A stretch of 64,000 nt of DNA, taken from positions 39,078,527-39,142,526 of the forward strand of contig OX485808.1 of the NCBI GenBank assembly GCA_950295325.1. Direction: 5' to 3'. The notes below the pieces were generated by a model that ran no database searches, was not told where the DNA came from, and saw nothing but the letters and a program-made list of their open reading frames with translations. Each line of letters opens with the position of its first letter. Within the stretch, counting starts at the first letter, position 1. Of the stretch, positions 13,401-25,199 are shown piece by piece. A program made the position numbers and the translations under genes. Origin of the DNA: Polytrichum commune. Its lineage: Eukaryota; Streptophyta; Polytrichopsida; Polytrichales; Polytrichaceae.

Positions 13401-13924
13401 CCTACTTAAATATTCATGTCCGATTAAGATAAGTAACCAAATTAGGCCTGCTTACCTTAGTTGGGAAACTCATTCAAATTTTTTAGAAACTTAACTTGTT
13501 GATCCTCAGATTACAGCTATCTGGTCACTGCACAAAGCACTCCCCTTCATCCTGACATGTGAATATTGCAGAATCTCTACTCCTCTCTTTCATGTATCCC
13601 AGATTTTCCTTAACAAAGTTAATCGACTGTGAAATGCCTCGCTGGCAGCTGTTCAGATTAAACCCTCCATCATCAGTGCAAACCCTAGTATAGAAATTTT
13701 CAAGCAGACACAGAATTGGTGTATGAGGGGGATTAAGCAGAGAGAATAAAGTACCAGAATTCAGAGAGAAGCTTGACTTGCCACTTGCGTTTCCGCATGA
13801 TAGGCTGCACCTGCTTGGCTGCCATCTCCAATAGCCTGCGGGCTTCTTCATCCTTCTCTTTCGTCAGTGTCTTTATCTCCCACACCTTGTCTAGGTCACC
13901 AGCGCTGATAGAAGAAATCACCAT
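10402..13924 (-). CDS. WSS1A: WLM-domain metalloprotease with two RanBP2 zinc fingers (Wss1/SPRTN-like)
   Basis: Five exons on the minus strand, 13924-13755, 12894-12699, 11826-11403, 11092-10881 and 10605-10402, all join in phase and give 401 residues, close to the ~400 of the plant WSS1A-type protein. The N-terminus (GDLDKVWEIKTL, KQVQPIMRKRKWQVKLLSEF) and CPSNPGLLGLN are WLM hallmarks. HELTHNEHGPH at 99-109 is the HExxH zinc-protease site with the third ligand His109. Residues ~122-320 are low-complexity, Ala/Ser/Gly-rich linker. Two RanBP2-type fingers follow: WTCIICTLHN..CGAC (~324-343) and WTCKFCTLEN..NCEAC (~363-383). The family cleaves DNA-protein crosslinks and is tied to ubiquitin/SUMO and Cdc48 in yeast; a nuclear genome-maintenance role is inferred. 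Introns 1 and 2 carry MITE copies. The start ATG at 13924 fits the conserved N-terminus. Confidence 0.9.
12050..12380 (-). mobile_element. Family C palindromic element in WSS1A intron 2
   Basis: Long imperfect inverted repeat: gcatgcttcaaggtagtgtgg on one side pairs with cactacctccaagaatgca on the other, and the pairing extends through the flanking 'gcaaaacaacc' segment. The same element, in the opposite orientation, lies at 45.65-46.00 kb and, interrupted, at 36.43-36.94 kb. No coding. Confidence 0.6.
13155..13440 (-). mobile_element. MITE family B copy in WSS1A intron 1
   Basis: Shares with the other family-B copies the blocks gttgactatagagcctagaa, gagcacgta, the cacctaaccac block and the tgaattgtcaaag region in the same order, on the minus strand. 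Its ends are eroded, so boundaries are approximate. Confidence 0.5.
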
Positions 13925-15600
13925 CCTTACAAGACAACCTCAACTTCTTCCCAGAATTACTTCCTCCCCTTTAAAGACAGGCCCAAAGGACGCCAAAAAA
14001 GTCAGCACAACAACAAAAAAGCGACTCCTAGCTCCAATCTGTTGCCTTCCCTTGCAGATGCACCATCAGCAGCATTAAATAACCCCTGTAATTTGCATAA
14101 TCCTGCAAGCAAGCCAATGCAAGGCTCAAAAATAGTACTCTTTCGACTTGCTCACTACATCACAAAGACAAAACAAACCCTAGCGGAACCATCATTAACA
14201 TCCCATCATATCCCCCAAATGGCTCCAAACCTGAGCTGAAAAATCAACACCAAATCTCTCTCTTATGCCTTGAATACAAAAGTTTAGTAATTTTGTTCAA
14301 TTTGATCCCTCCAGAACACAAATCTCCAAAGAAACTCCATACTATATACCTCGGCATGGTATTGTAACCCTAGAAGAAAACATAATCAACACTTCACCAG
14401 ACCTCTTTCAGAACTCAAATAACGCACAAATCTGAGCTGTAAAACACTACACTCTCTTTCACTCTATATCACTCTGACATCAACACTCCACCGTACCTCT
14501 CTTGACAATGATCGAAAAAACCTCTAATCACTCCAAATCAAATCTGCACCATCAGATTAAAAAAAGCTCTGTTTCATATTTTAGATTTTAAAGTATACTG
14601 ACCCTTTACAATTCATCCCCCAAGAACATGATTCTTCAAATGAGACTCTATACTCTACACCACATATGTATGGTTGGAACATTCTAGGCACATCGTAAAA
14701 TGTAAGAAACAATAATCAACACTCCACCAAATTTCTTTCAGAACTCAAACAAATCACAAATCTGAGCTATAAAAGACCACACTCTCTTTCCTCTGTCATC
14801 AACACTCCATCATACATACGTATATCCATGCCTCTCTTAATAAGTTAACGACTCAAACAGCTCCAAATAACTCCACATCCAAGCTGCACAGTCAGGTTCT
14901 TAAAAGTAGAATGTTGTTTCATACTTCGAATTTAAAAGCATACTGACCTAATTTAATCCTCTTCGATTCAATCGCCCCAGAACATGAATCTCCAAACGAG
15001 ACTTTATACTCTATACCACATAGGTGTTGCTGGAACTTTCTGGAACCCTAGGAAACAATAATCAACACTCCGCCATACCTCACTCTTCAGAGCTTGAATC
15101 ACGCACAAAACTGAGCTGTAAAACAAGAAATTCTGGTTCACTCTGTCATTCACACTTCAAACCTTATACCTCTCTTAGCATATCGACTCGAAGAAATCCA
15201 AATTGCTCCAGTCCGAGCTGTACAATGAGATTAAAAGCTCTGTTTCATACTTCGAACTTCAAAGTAAACTGACCTGAACTGAGTCAACTATCTTCCATTC
15301 GATCTCTCCAGAACATGGGAGATTGGAATTCGGAGCGCATCCGGATTCCGGCCTTCATCTTGGCAGGAAATTGCAAAGGTGATGATCTAAGGAAGAGCCT
15401 GTGGCAGCTTCCGAATCGTGATGTGTTTGCGAGTGTGGCTTGATCGGACGGCTGGAATTCGAACGGGTTGCATCGAACGGCTGCGATGGTTCCACCCCTG
15501 CTTCTCTCGCTCTTCCGCTTGCTTGGCCTTGAAGCCACACATCTCTGCCGCGGTCGCGCGTTAGCGTTACTCTCGGTATATAGAGACCCTCGTTATTAGG
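13925..15600. other. Upstream region of WSS1A with ~330 bp tandem repeat
   Basis: This interval probably includes the promoter and leader of the minus-strand WLM gene. A GC-richer block at 15300-15590 could be the promoter/first non-coding exon; open frames there match no known protein. Most of the rest is the tandem array at about 14310-15310. Confidence 0.5.
14310..15310 (+). repeat. ~330 bp tandem repeat, three diverged units
   Basis: The landmark ccagaacatgaatctccaaa recurs at about 14311, 14621, 14977 and (start only) 15308, giving periods of about 310, 356 and 331. Each unit also carries aatcaacactccaccatacc, cacaaatctgagctgtaaaa, ctgtttcatacttcga and agcatactgacc in the same order. 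Copies are ~75-85% alike by eye. No coding sequence. Confidence 0.75.
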
Positions 15601-15739
15601 CTGGTAGTTTGTAGTATATAGTATGCACTTCGAATTGGTAAGATTTGATTAGGTATTCAAGTCTAATAAATAATGGTGAGACTTGCATAGGGGGAATCAT
15701 ATGGAAAAAACACATTAAGGTAGTTGTGCCTAAATAGAA

Positions 15740-16080
15740 CATAATAATAATGTGGACACCTATATTTGAGTGGTATGTGGATAGGTGTGGATCTAAGAAC
15801 TAACATCAAAAAGACGTGTGTTCAATAGAGATTGGACTATGTATGTAAATTACGTTGACCATTCTAGACTCAATAGTCAACGCATGAATGTGGGGAGGGG
15901 GGGGGGGCTATATGACAAGTTAATGAGCACCAAAAACTTCGCTTTGCTAGTCAATAAAGTAATCACATGAATTCCCAAACTTATAATGCAAATGACTGCA
16001 TGCACAATTTGGATTTGCTAATCATCTTGCATTGATTGCGTGTTTCATATCCTACATGTTGGTAGGTTGATTATGGTTTG
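15740..16080 (+). mobile_element. MITE family B copy
   Basis: Plus-strand copy with tatatttgagtggtatgtgg, a diverged aaaagacgtgtgttcaa block, gactcaatagtcaac, a G-run (15893-15908), then ggatttgctaatcatcttgc and gtttcatatccta. Same order as the copies at 35.33 and 42.25 kb. Confidence 0.6.
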
Positions 16081-17138
16081 AAGATTAATGTATACAATAA
16101 AAGGCAAGATTGTTGTATGATTTGTGCTCTACATCCACAACTATTAAAATAAGAATGGTTGATACGTGGCTCAGTGGGATGGTTGCACATAACTTGTAGA
16201 ATGTTCAAATACAATGCCCCCACATCAAAAAAGATACCCATAACTTGCATGTGGAGAGGCATCTTGGATTTTCGTGCTTGCTTCTTCACGGATGTAGGCA
16301 TTTCATTATCTAGAAGCTTCACTCCAAACAATTTAAAACTATGGAAAAAGTTAATTATCATGTTTTTTTAACAAAATTACAAAGTGGCAAACCCCTTATT
16401 GTTCATGCTAAGGCTCATGCGTGGACATTGTCAAATTGTGATGTCATCTTTAAATGATTGATATAGGTACCCCCAATTTTGTTGACTATTGAACTTAGAA
16501 TAGTCAACAATTTTGAGCACATGGTCCACATTCTTTGAAACAAATGTCTCTTTGGTCTCCATGAATAGGGTGTTTATTACCCTATAAATAAAAAAATTAA
16601 TCATTACCCTATGAGTTCTTTTGGTCAAACTTAATTCAACATCCATCTTTCTATACATAACAATGGCCTTTGTAATCATACCACTCTTGATTGTTCGATT
16701 ATAAATACTTGAAGACATACACCACAATTTTAGTATCTTTGTTGCTTCAATTCATTTCTTAGTGTATACATTAAAACTTATTATAAGGAACTTGAGCCCT
16801 TGTCTTGTTCTCACTCATTCATATCATCCATTCCCATGCCTTTATCAAACTCCTCAAAACCAAGGCAACAAATTTTAAGGGCTTTTTGTGTGCATCCATT
16901 CCTTGTAATCAAAAGGTTTTTTTTTGTATAACATTAAAAAGTGTATTTGTAAGAGCTTTCAATAGATTACTACAAACTTCATTTGATGTAGAAATGAACC
17001 TGCAATGGCTAATCAAAGTTCAGGGGTCTTTGGGACCAAAAATCCAACCAACTTGCCAACGAACTTCTAGGAAGGAGATTGCATAGGAACCCAAGACCCT
17101 CTTAAGGGCTCAAAACCTTGGAAAAGCACTTATCCCCC

Positions 17139-17146
17139 ATATATAA

Positions 17147-17202
<56 letters not shown>

Positions 17203-17221
17203 ACACACACACACACACACA
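17139..17221 (+). repeat. Compound microsatellite (TA)n(GA)n(CA)n
   Basis: About 80 bases of consecutive AT, AG and AC dinucleotide runs. A further (AT)n run lies at 17298-17317 and a (GATA)n run at 17473-17496. These are slippage-prone and non-coding. Confidence 0.95.
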
Positions 17222-19650
17222 AGGGATTCCTTTTTAAACCCTAGTGTGTATATAGATTTTATACAAAGTTTTTTTTAAAATAACCTCCTTAGTTGAATAT
17301 ATATATATATATATATAGGGTGTATATGCTATGGTATATACAAGTATGTGAATCCCCCAAGTTAGTTCCACACACCACTCAAACATATCATGATTGAAGA
17401 CAAGCAAACAATTTAGGCCCACTTCCCTTTCAAGTCATTGGTTGTCATATTTGACAATGGTGAGCGGATATAGATAGATAGATAGATAGATAGATGACAT
17501 GTACCTATTTGTATCTAGGTTATCTATATGACCTCAAACCTTCCTAGAGGGACACTTTAAGAAACTTTTGATATTTTAGGCATGTTAAAAAGCCTGGATT
17601 TTTTTTTCAAAGTCCTTACATTATAAAATCTATACATGGTCTACAAATAAATCAAAACGTACTAAATTCATATGCAACCTACAAAAATTTGCAAAGTTGC
17701 TTTAAGAAACAAGCCTTTTGCTCACCACTATGGAGGGTCCATTGATGTTGGATTGCTAGGTGAGAATCACCACAAAATCAACCTTATCGTTAGTGAGGAT
17801 CTTCTGGCAGGTGAAAGTGTTGTCCCCCTTGGGTGAATCACTTTTTACACCCCTTTTTGAACAGACTAATCCTCAATTACCCATTGTGAGTGGCCAAAGT
17901 TTGTGCTCTTCTTAAAACGTTCTTTCATCCTTCTTGCACCGATACTGTGAATGGCTAAAGTGATGCTATTGTATACTTAATGCAACATATGATTAATTGC
18001 TTTTAACAATGACTCAATCGATGGCACCATTGCACTCACTTGTTGACAACTTAAGGATGAAAAATAGGTGTCACCAAACGGAGGGTGTTAGTTTAAGACA
18101 TCACTACCTTACAATCATATTACACACATTAAAGGACCTTCGTGGTCTCAATAAACCAATGTTGTAAGATAAGATCTATTTAAGTACCCATTTTGACATT
18201 TGAGCTAGTTTCCCAGGGTTTGAAATTTCTTTCTATAAAAATGAATCTTTGGCTCAAATAAATGTCAAAAATCACAACATCTTTTGAACTTTATTTTACT
18301 TTATCCAAACACACTAAGGAAGGATGAGCGTGTATGCTCCGATTGAACGAGTGCACACAATAAATAAATTGATAGATCAAGTTGGGGAGAGGAGGGGGGG
18401 GTGGCTTGTATTTTGCAATAGTGTGGCTCATGCCCAGGTTTGGAAGTATACAAAACAATGCTCATGAAGGGATAATTTCTTTGTTCAAAATCAATCAAAG
18501 AGATAAGTAGTGAGGCACCATCAAAATATCATCTTCATACATTTGAAATATTCTTATGTTCTTCTTGTGATGAATTTAGAAGAAGAAACCTACAAAACTT
18601 ATCATAGATTGCCACAATTTAGATGCAAGCATAATATAACTTCATAAGTTGCAAAAGACAATTATAATGTTATAGAAAGTGGGCCTTTGTTCTCTCTCTA
18701 CAAATAGGGAAAAAGAAAGGAGCCCCTTCTGCACTTGAGATCTACTCAAAGTTGGGATATGATTGTTCCACCAACTGAGATCTGGATGTCCTGCACATAT
18801 TGGGTCCCGAACCATAGTGCAACGACAATGTTAGGTGGTAGGAGAAAGGCCAAGCAACCCACGACCAATAGGTAGGTCGCAATATTGGGTTAGTCGCTAC
18901 CAATGTTTAATACATTGTTTATGGCTAGTCGGGACATGGTAGAGAGGTTGGAGGTGGAGGCTGGACTAGGGCTATGTGGCATATAAAGGTGCTAGTTGTT
19001 GGCAACTACCCATTACATGGTGATGGAAAGGTAGCTTATGGTCGGTGCCACTTCAAGTTGTGGCCGGGCCCATGATTTGCATCCCATTGACTTGTGTTGG
19101 AATTAACGGCCTAAGTCCAATAGACCCAACGAACATAGAAGGGCCTATGTGTAATGTTATGTGAACTCAATGTCAACTATTCATGATGATCTTATGATTA
19201 GCAGGTTCTTGAAGAAGATAAATACTTTAAAATGATCTCACTTAAATTTTGTGTCGTATAAAATACCTATGTTGGACACAATCCGACCATTTGAAATTAA
19301 TATTCCTATTTTGAGATGCCATGTTTCTAGGGTTATATTCACTCCCCCGTCTAAGGGAACGAATAAAGGTTACTAAGAAACGAGTGACCGACAAAATATT
19401 TTATGAATAGATAAAGGGGGAACAGACAACTAGGAGGTAGGCAATCACACGCCACTAGGAAGTATAGAACCACCCACATTTTCTAGCCTTACAAGGCTCG
19501 AGTTCTCAACAAGAAAGACCCTCGTCAAGAAAGTTATAAGGCATGTGGACCTTATCTGGTCATGCTTCTTAATTGAACACCTAAATATGAGTGGTCGGTA
19601 CATGGTTTGTATGTGGCAATCTTGCACTTAACTCTTAATGAAGTACACCA

Positions 19651-19795
19651 TTTATTTTAGTGCCATTTACTATTTGAAATTACCCAATACTCTTGTTGTA
19701 GATTTCAATGCTTACAAACAAAGATTAAATAGGTTGCATTGACATTATATGGCATAATTGGTAAGCCTGAATAGTGAGTGACACTAGATATCATA
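19651..19795 (+). mobile_element. MITE family A copy
   Basis: The left end tttattttagtgccatttac and right end gtgagtgacactagatatca are the degenerate family-A terminal repeats; the middle is unrelated or eroded. Boundaries are approximate. Confidence 0.5.
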
Positions 19796-20611
19796 AGTAG
19801 CGTAAAGGGTTCACTTTATGACTTATGTATAAAGTTTCTATTGATCTTTTCTAGTCTCATTGAGGGTGGACTTTGATGGCTTGAAACTTTGTGGAGTACA
19901 TTATTTGATGTCAAGAAGAAAATAAAAACATACCGGTAGTCATATGGGAGTCATATGTGATCATTGTATGAAGCATGTTATCCATCTAGGTCACCCAAGG
20001 CATGTGTTTGATTTCAAGTCTTCAATTACACAAAGTAATTGAAGTGCACTTGATGAATGAATTAATATTAAACAAGGTTGGTTTTGAAATAGTCAGTTGG
20101 AATTGAAATTATGTAACCCAAACACACATTTTTGGCATGTGAAGGTCCATAAAGTGCCTTCTTGGATGCTCATAGGTCAAGAACACACACCCAATAAAAC
20201 ATGTGTTGTGATGAGATTGTCAAACTACGTGCTCATGAAACTTGAAAATGACAATCTACAACTACTAACCAAATGAGACCACTCCAACCACTTTGATCCT
20301 ACGGTCAAAAATTGTATGTGGAGTTGGAGGCAGTGTCTGGGGAGATTTTTTAGGCATAATTGGTCAAGATCCTAGCCACATTCCAAGTCCAACCAATGAC
20401 ACATTGTGTGATCATTCAGTTCTTCTTTATTAGTTCGAGGTAAATTCTATAACTTCCTCTAAAACGATTGGTAATTATCATGAAGTCTCGAACTTCAACA
20501 TGTTATTTCTCAATTTCAACTTCTTGTTCTCACGTGTAACTAATGGTTGGTTCTCCCCTGTTCATTGGTTGGAGGTGCCCACAACCTACACAATTTAATG
20601 AATACAAGTTA

Positions 20612-21134
20612 TGCCCCGTCCCCACCCGACTTTACCAAATAACCAAAGTTTTTCCTAAAACCCGGGTAAAGCTCCCTCGGTTATAGCGGAGGCATCCACC
20701 TATCCCAATGCACCTACAAGAACTTGCTCCGGAGATTTTCAAGTACGTTTCAGTTAAGTAGCTTTCACACATGTTCTTTGTTTCATCTACCAAGCAATGA
20801 ATGTTGGATAGTTTTTGTCCCATCCCCAAATGCCTTACTACTCATTCATCTCACCATCAGTTTGCGTTACTGGAGCTCCTCGTGTCCTCATAACTAAGAC
20901 TAAAAGCAATCATCCACAAGGACAAGGGACTGCACTTGTAAAACTCCTACATTCTTGCCTCATGTCTAAGTACCGATGGGGAGAGTCGGTGCTTGAGACT
21001 GAAAAACCTCCACTTTTAAACCATGGCACATCATTTGCCGACTGGACTCACCACTAGATAGTGTCGATGGTGTGAAGGCCGTGTTTTTTAGAACCAACTT
21101 TTAGGCTTAGCCAAAGTCGGGTGGGGAGGGGGCA
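20612..21134. mobile_element. 523 bp element with 22 bp terminal inverted repeats
   Basis: The left end tgccccgtccccacccgact (+tt) and the right end (aa)agtcgggtggggagggggca are inverse complements at 21 of 22 positions. No transposase-like ORF inside, so it is a non-autonomous DNA transposon or a solo foldback. No clear target duplication is visible. Confidence 0.65.
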
Positions 21135-21389
21135 TTGGGTCGACATACCTACTAACGGTCAAACGAAACAACCGGACCTGCAATGAACCGGACCATGTAG
21201 AGTACTTAACGTACAGAAGAAGCACTTTCAAAGTTGCCAGGCCGGGTTGGGTTGCAAAGCACTAGGTTGGTTGCATTCGTATGTGGGTGACGCAAAAAGT
21301 GGAAAAAGGTTGCAGCCACTTGGCGTCATGTGGTTGGCTACAATGATTAGTGGGTGATTGTTTTCACATGCTAGCAGAGCCCTACATTG

Positions 21390-21665
21390 GGTGCCCATAC
21401 CCATGCCCATGCCCATGGGTTTTGGGTGGGCATGACTGCGATATTATTGTTCATGGGTGGGCATGGGTGGGGCACAATTACACAATCATACAAGACACAT
21501 TACACAATTACACAATACACATTACACAATTTTTGAATACATGGGCGCAATTTGAATAGCATGGGTGGGCATGGGTGGGGCGTGGGTGGGCACATGTCAT
21601 GCTATGTGTGGGCATGGGTGGGCATAGGTCACTGTTGATGGGCATGGTATGGGTATGGGTGCAAT
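21390..21665 (+). repeat. GGGCATGGGT-rich degenerate tandem block
   Basis: The decamer-like motif gggcatgggt (and its complement acccatgccc near 21398-21417) recurs many times, with islands of acacaattacac. It is a degenerate minisatellite. Confidence 0.8.
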
Positions 21666-21749
21666 TAAAAAGGAAAATGTTGGGCTCTGCATGCTAGTAA
21701 CATTAACTTGCTGAGGTCCTTGGCTGCGTTTTGTGGGACCATGTATCAG

Positions 21750-22255
21750 GCGAGCATACACTCTAAACTCCATAGTATCACACTTGTGGCAACCAAAGTG
21801 CACGTGATATTACCGAGTTTTGTAGTGTTAACATGGATGCGTGATACTAGTGAATGAGTGTAGCATGTGACATTATGGAAGAATACAAGGGAGATGTGAG
21901 GACGAGTTGAATTTGTTCTCTTGTCACCTAGGCTAGTGTGGTCCACTGCACTTGGCCGTCCCGGGCGATGTGGCGGACGCATGCACCAACATTCAACAAG
22001 TGGCATAAGAAGAAGAAGAGGAAGAAGAAGAATAAGAAGGTGGCACTCCACATGTTGACACATGGCGCAATGCAAGGGTGTGGGTGGGCTTCTTGGGTGG
22101 TTTGCATTAATGACAAATATCGTGAGATAAGGGTGAGAAATGTGACAATAAGGAGTGAGATTTGAACCACGAACATCTGTTCCCTAGGGTTTTGGGATAT
22201 TAGAGAGTGTGTGACATTATGGGGGTTGATATTACGGGAATTAGGGAGTACTTCT
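21750..22255 (-). mobile_element. Diverged relative of the family E TIR element
   Basis: Shares with the clean copy at 61321-61671, in inverse order, the blocks gcatacactctaaactcca, tggcaaccaaagtgcacgtg, catggatgcgtgat, gtagcatgtgacatta, gagatttgaaccacgaacat and ccctagggttttggg. It contains an extra GAA-rich insert near 22008-22040. Confidence 0.5.
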
Positions 22256-23389
22256 CGTTCAATTTTGGGATTTCCCGTTTATGGGGAGCACTCAAGACAT
22301 GTATTATGGAGTTTTCAACAAACATCTGTAAATTACCAAATTTTTTTCAATTGCAACCTTTTTTTAATTCATAAATTTGGTTTTTTTTTTTTTTTATAAA
22401 AGAGACCATCATCTAGCTACTTAATAATGTTATGGTTTTAAATTTTTGTTATTGTTGTACATATTATTTGTTCATTTTTGGCACATGTTTAGTTATGGAC
22501 TTGTATTTTATTGAAATACATTTATAAACATTTATAAACAAAACTTCTCACTAGGGGGATATTTCATCTTTGTGATATTGTAAACTCATAACATAGTTTC
22601 AAGAACTAAATTGGTTGACACTCACTTGTCCATGTAGCTCCCTACAAAGAGTAAGCACATTATTATGAATTGTAAGTAAAAAAAACATGTGTATGAGCTT
22701 GTGGTGATAATACGATATTGGCCAAAAACTTAAAGGTAGAAAAACTGGTTTACATTTTAGAAACTCACACGTATATCATATTGCTATATCGTTCAAGAGG
22801 GTTGATCCTTCGGTCCCTCATGACATTATCCCAATCAATTTCATCAATAAGAATGTCTTCCAATGAGATCTACATCATTGCATCAAGTGTTTTCAATCTC
22901 AAACTAGCTTTGGAATAGAAGTGACACTAAATACCATAAACAATGTAATATTTTCTCACCGCCAACAAACGAACATATGATTATGATAAGCATAACTTAA
23001 TCAAGGAAATTCCAATCTTTGATCCGATAGTTGTTAATGCTTCATAGTTGATTTGCCAATGCAACAAAAATCTCGTGGGTAAACCTAATCAATAGAAGTT
23101 GGAGAACTTGAAAAACAAATTGAATAACGTCCACGTATCTTAAGTGCATGTTTAAGACTAGACACCAAATTAGACACATCTACCTTAGCATCGTAATTTC
23201 ATATACTTAGTGAGTTATAGTATAGAAAGAAATCTTGATATTTCATACCCAAACATATCATGGCATCAAACACATTCATAAAATATTAAAAAATACATGA
23301 ATGGGTAAGAAAAAATTGTGTGTCAATTGAACGTCTGGGATTTGGGACACACAAAAAAAGAAAAAGAAAAAGATCTTTTGTGTAATGAT

Positions 23390-23815
23390 CCAATGAACAG
23401 GGAAAACTGACCAAAAACTGACCATTAGTTGCAGATGAACTAGTTGAGCTTGAGGAATAACCGATTCAAATTGAAGACTTCAGGAAAATTACCGATCTGT
23501 TACGAGAAATTTCAAGAATGTATTCTTCAATTTAATAAAGAGAACCCGAAAGTTGTCACCATGTTACCGACTTGGAAACCAGTGAACAGGGAGAACCGGC
23601 TGCTAGTTGCAGATGTGCCGGTTGAGTTTGAGAAATAAACAGTTGAAGTTCAAGACTTCAGGAGAATTACCGACCACTTTGAGGAATTGATAGAATATAC
23701 TCCAGTTCAAAAAAGAAAACCCAAAAGATGTCAGCATGTAACTGGTTGGACTTGGACACACTAGGATACTCAACTGATCATGCCCAAAATCCTCCCCACA
23801 CACTGCTACAATCTC
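23390..23815 (-). repeat. Family D repeat, two tandem copies
   Basis: Two adjacent units share aactagttgagcttgaggaa / tgccggttgagtttgagaaa, gaagacttcagga(a/g)aattaccga and a ttcaatttaataaag / ttcaaaaaagaaaac segment. Inverse-orientation copies lie at 20.33-20.58 and 36.60-36.83 kb, and a partial one at 1.14-1.32 kb. Confidence 0.5.
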
Positions 23816-24254
23816 ACTGAACTTCTCTCCTTTTTTTTTTTTGAGACAGAAGGCAAAAAAGCCAACAATCTCACTGAACTTAGGTTGCCAATCACAATAC
23901 ATAAGATTGCACAAAAAGAGCTTGAAAAGTAGCCTACTCCAGCCACAACTTAACTTATAGTAGACACGCCTATTCCTCATCAAGAATCCATCGGCAATCT
24001 ATAAGGTATCGGAATTTCAATAAGATTAGCACTAGATTTCATTCAAGCCGGAATCAACAGTGCCATGACACTGGTCTGAAATGACCCTAAAGCACCGGAT
24101 GATAGTGGAGAGGTACCCAAACCGAACGGAGTGGTTGGCGGTTCAACTCCCGGCCGTGAAATTGTCTCTCTACTTGATGGAAAAACTAACCAAGTGGTCA
24201 AGCGCCTCCAGTGTTTCAAAAATAAGAAATAAGAAATAATAATATCATGACACA

Positions 24255-24631
24255 GATAGATAGATAGATAGATAGAAACTCCGGTCCCTTTTTAGCAAGG
24301 GGCCGGCGTGAATGAAGTGTCCGTTCGTAATGCCAATGACCCGATGCCCACTGGACAAGGGGACATTGGGACAATACTACTCTCCCCTTTCGAGGATGGA
24401 CACTATAGTGACACACTATACTAGTTCCTTGCTAGCCACTAGTGCCTTGAAGATACCGGACATGGTATCCCCCCAAAGGGCTTTGAGGTACCCATACAAC
24501 AAGGTCCAAGGACCCCCCACCATAGTTGGGTGGACTAAGGTGGTGAGCACCACGCCGGCATGGGGAATAGAACCCACAACCTCCTCATTGGGGGCCATGA
24601 GCCCTAACCACCAAGCCAAGGCCCGTGGTGC
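24255..24631 (-). mobile_element. tRNA-derived SINE with 12 bp target-site duplication
   Basis: Flanked by perfect direct repeats TATCATGACACA (24243-24254 and 24632-24643). Read on the minus strand, it starts near 24631 and soon shows an A-box-like TGGCTTGGTGG and, ~40 bases later, a B-box-like GGTTCTATTCC, the internal polymerase III promoter of tRNA-type SINEs. Its 3' end is a (CTAT)n tail (24257-24275). Length ~377 bp, no ORF. The intact duplication suggests fairly recent insertion. Confidence 0.7.
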
Positions 24632-24861
24632 TATCATGACACATGTCTTGGTTTTGAGTGTTAAATAGACCCTAGACATTGGAAATATGTTCAGGTCAAC
24701 TTTTGGCTTCAAAAAGTCACAGTATAAAGTTACTGAAATATTTGCAGTCCTCCCGGTTTGTTTCTATCTTTGTGCACGGGAATAATTTGCAGCGCCTTAT
24801 ACTTCTCCAGGTTTGGCGCAAAATATTGTAATAAGTGGTGGGTTACGGGCGCCTCTACATC

Positions 24862-25091
24862 AACCTCCCGCTTAAGTACGCAACTTGAACATGCGCAGTT
24901 TGTGCGTACTTAGCTGGTAGGTGCATACTTTAGAAATGTTGGTTTAGAGAACGAAGTTATGTTCCAGGGTTTTGACTCTCTTTATAAGCCAAATGACGAT
25001 TCATGACATGTTCAACTAATGAAACCTTGAAGCCTAATTTTTTTGCCAAAAAATGCGTACTCAACCGGGATGCGTACGTAAGCGGGAGGTT
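24862..25091. mobile_element. 230 bp MITE with ~21 bp terminal inverted repeats
   Basis: The left end aacctcccgcttaagtacgc pairs with the right end gcgtacgtaagcgggaggtt with one mismatch. Internal sequence is AT-rich and non-coding. Confidence 0.65.
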
Positions 25092-25199
25092 ACTGTACTT
25101 GCAGTGGGCAACTGAGGTAAGGTAAGGACTCAAGCAGGTAAGTGTAGAGTAGAGGTAACTTAAAGAGTACAATGCCTGTCCTTCAAGGACGGACCTGAA

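Noticed and set aside
15284-15540. Minus-strand frames upstream of the WLM gene as an N-terminal exon
   Set aside because: The exon at 13924 already starts with the conserved WLM N-terminus; the upstream frame is basic, unlike any family, and is probably promoter or leader.
21746-22176. Overlapping minus-strand frames near 21.7-22.2 kb
   Set aside because: They come from GAA-rich and repeat sequence related to the family-E element; no protein family.
24312-24712. Frames of 98-118 codons on both strands near 24.3-24.7 kb
   Set aside because: They fall within the SINE bounded by a 12 bp target duplication; non-coding.
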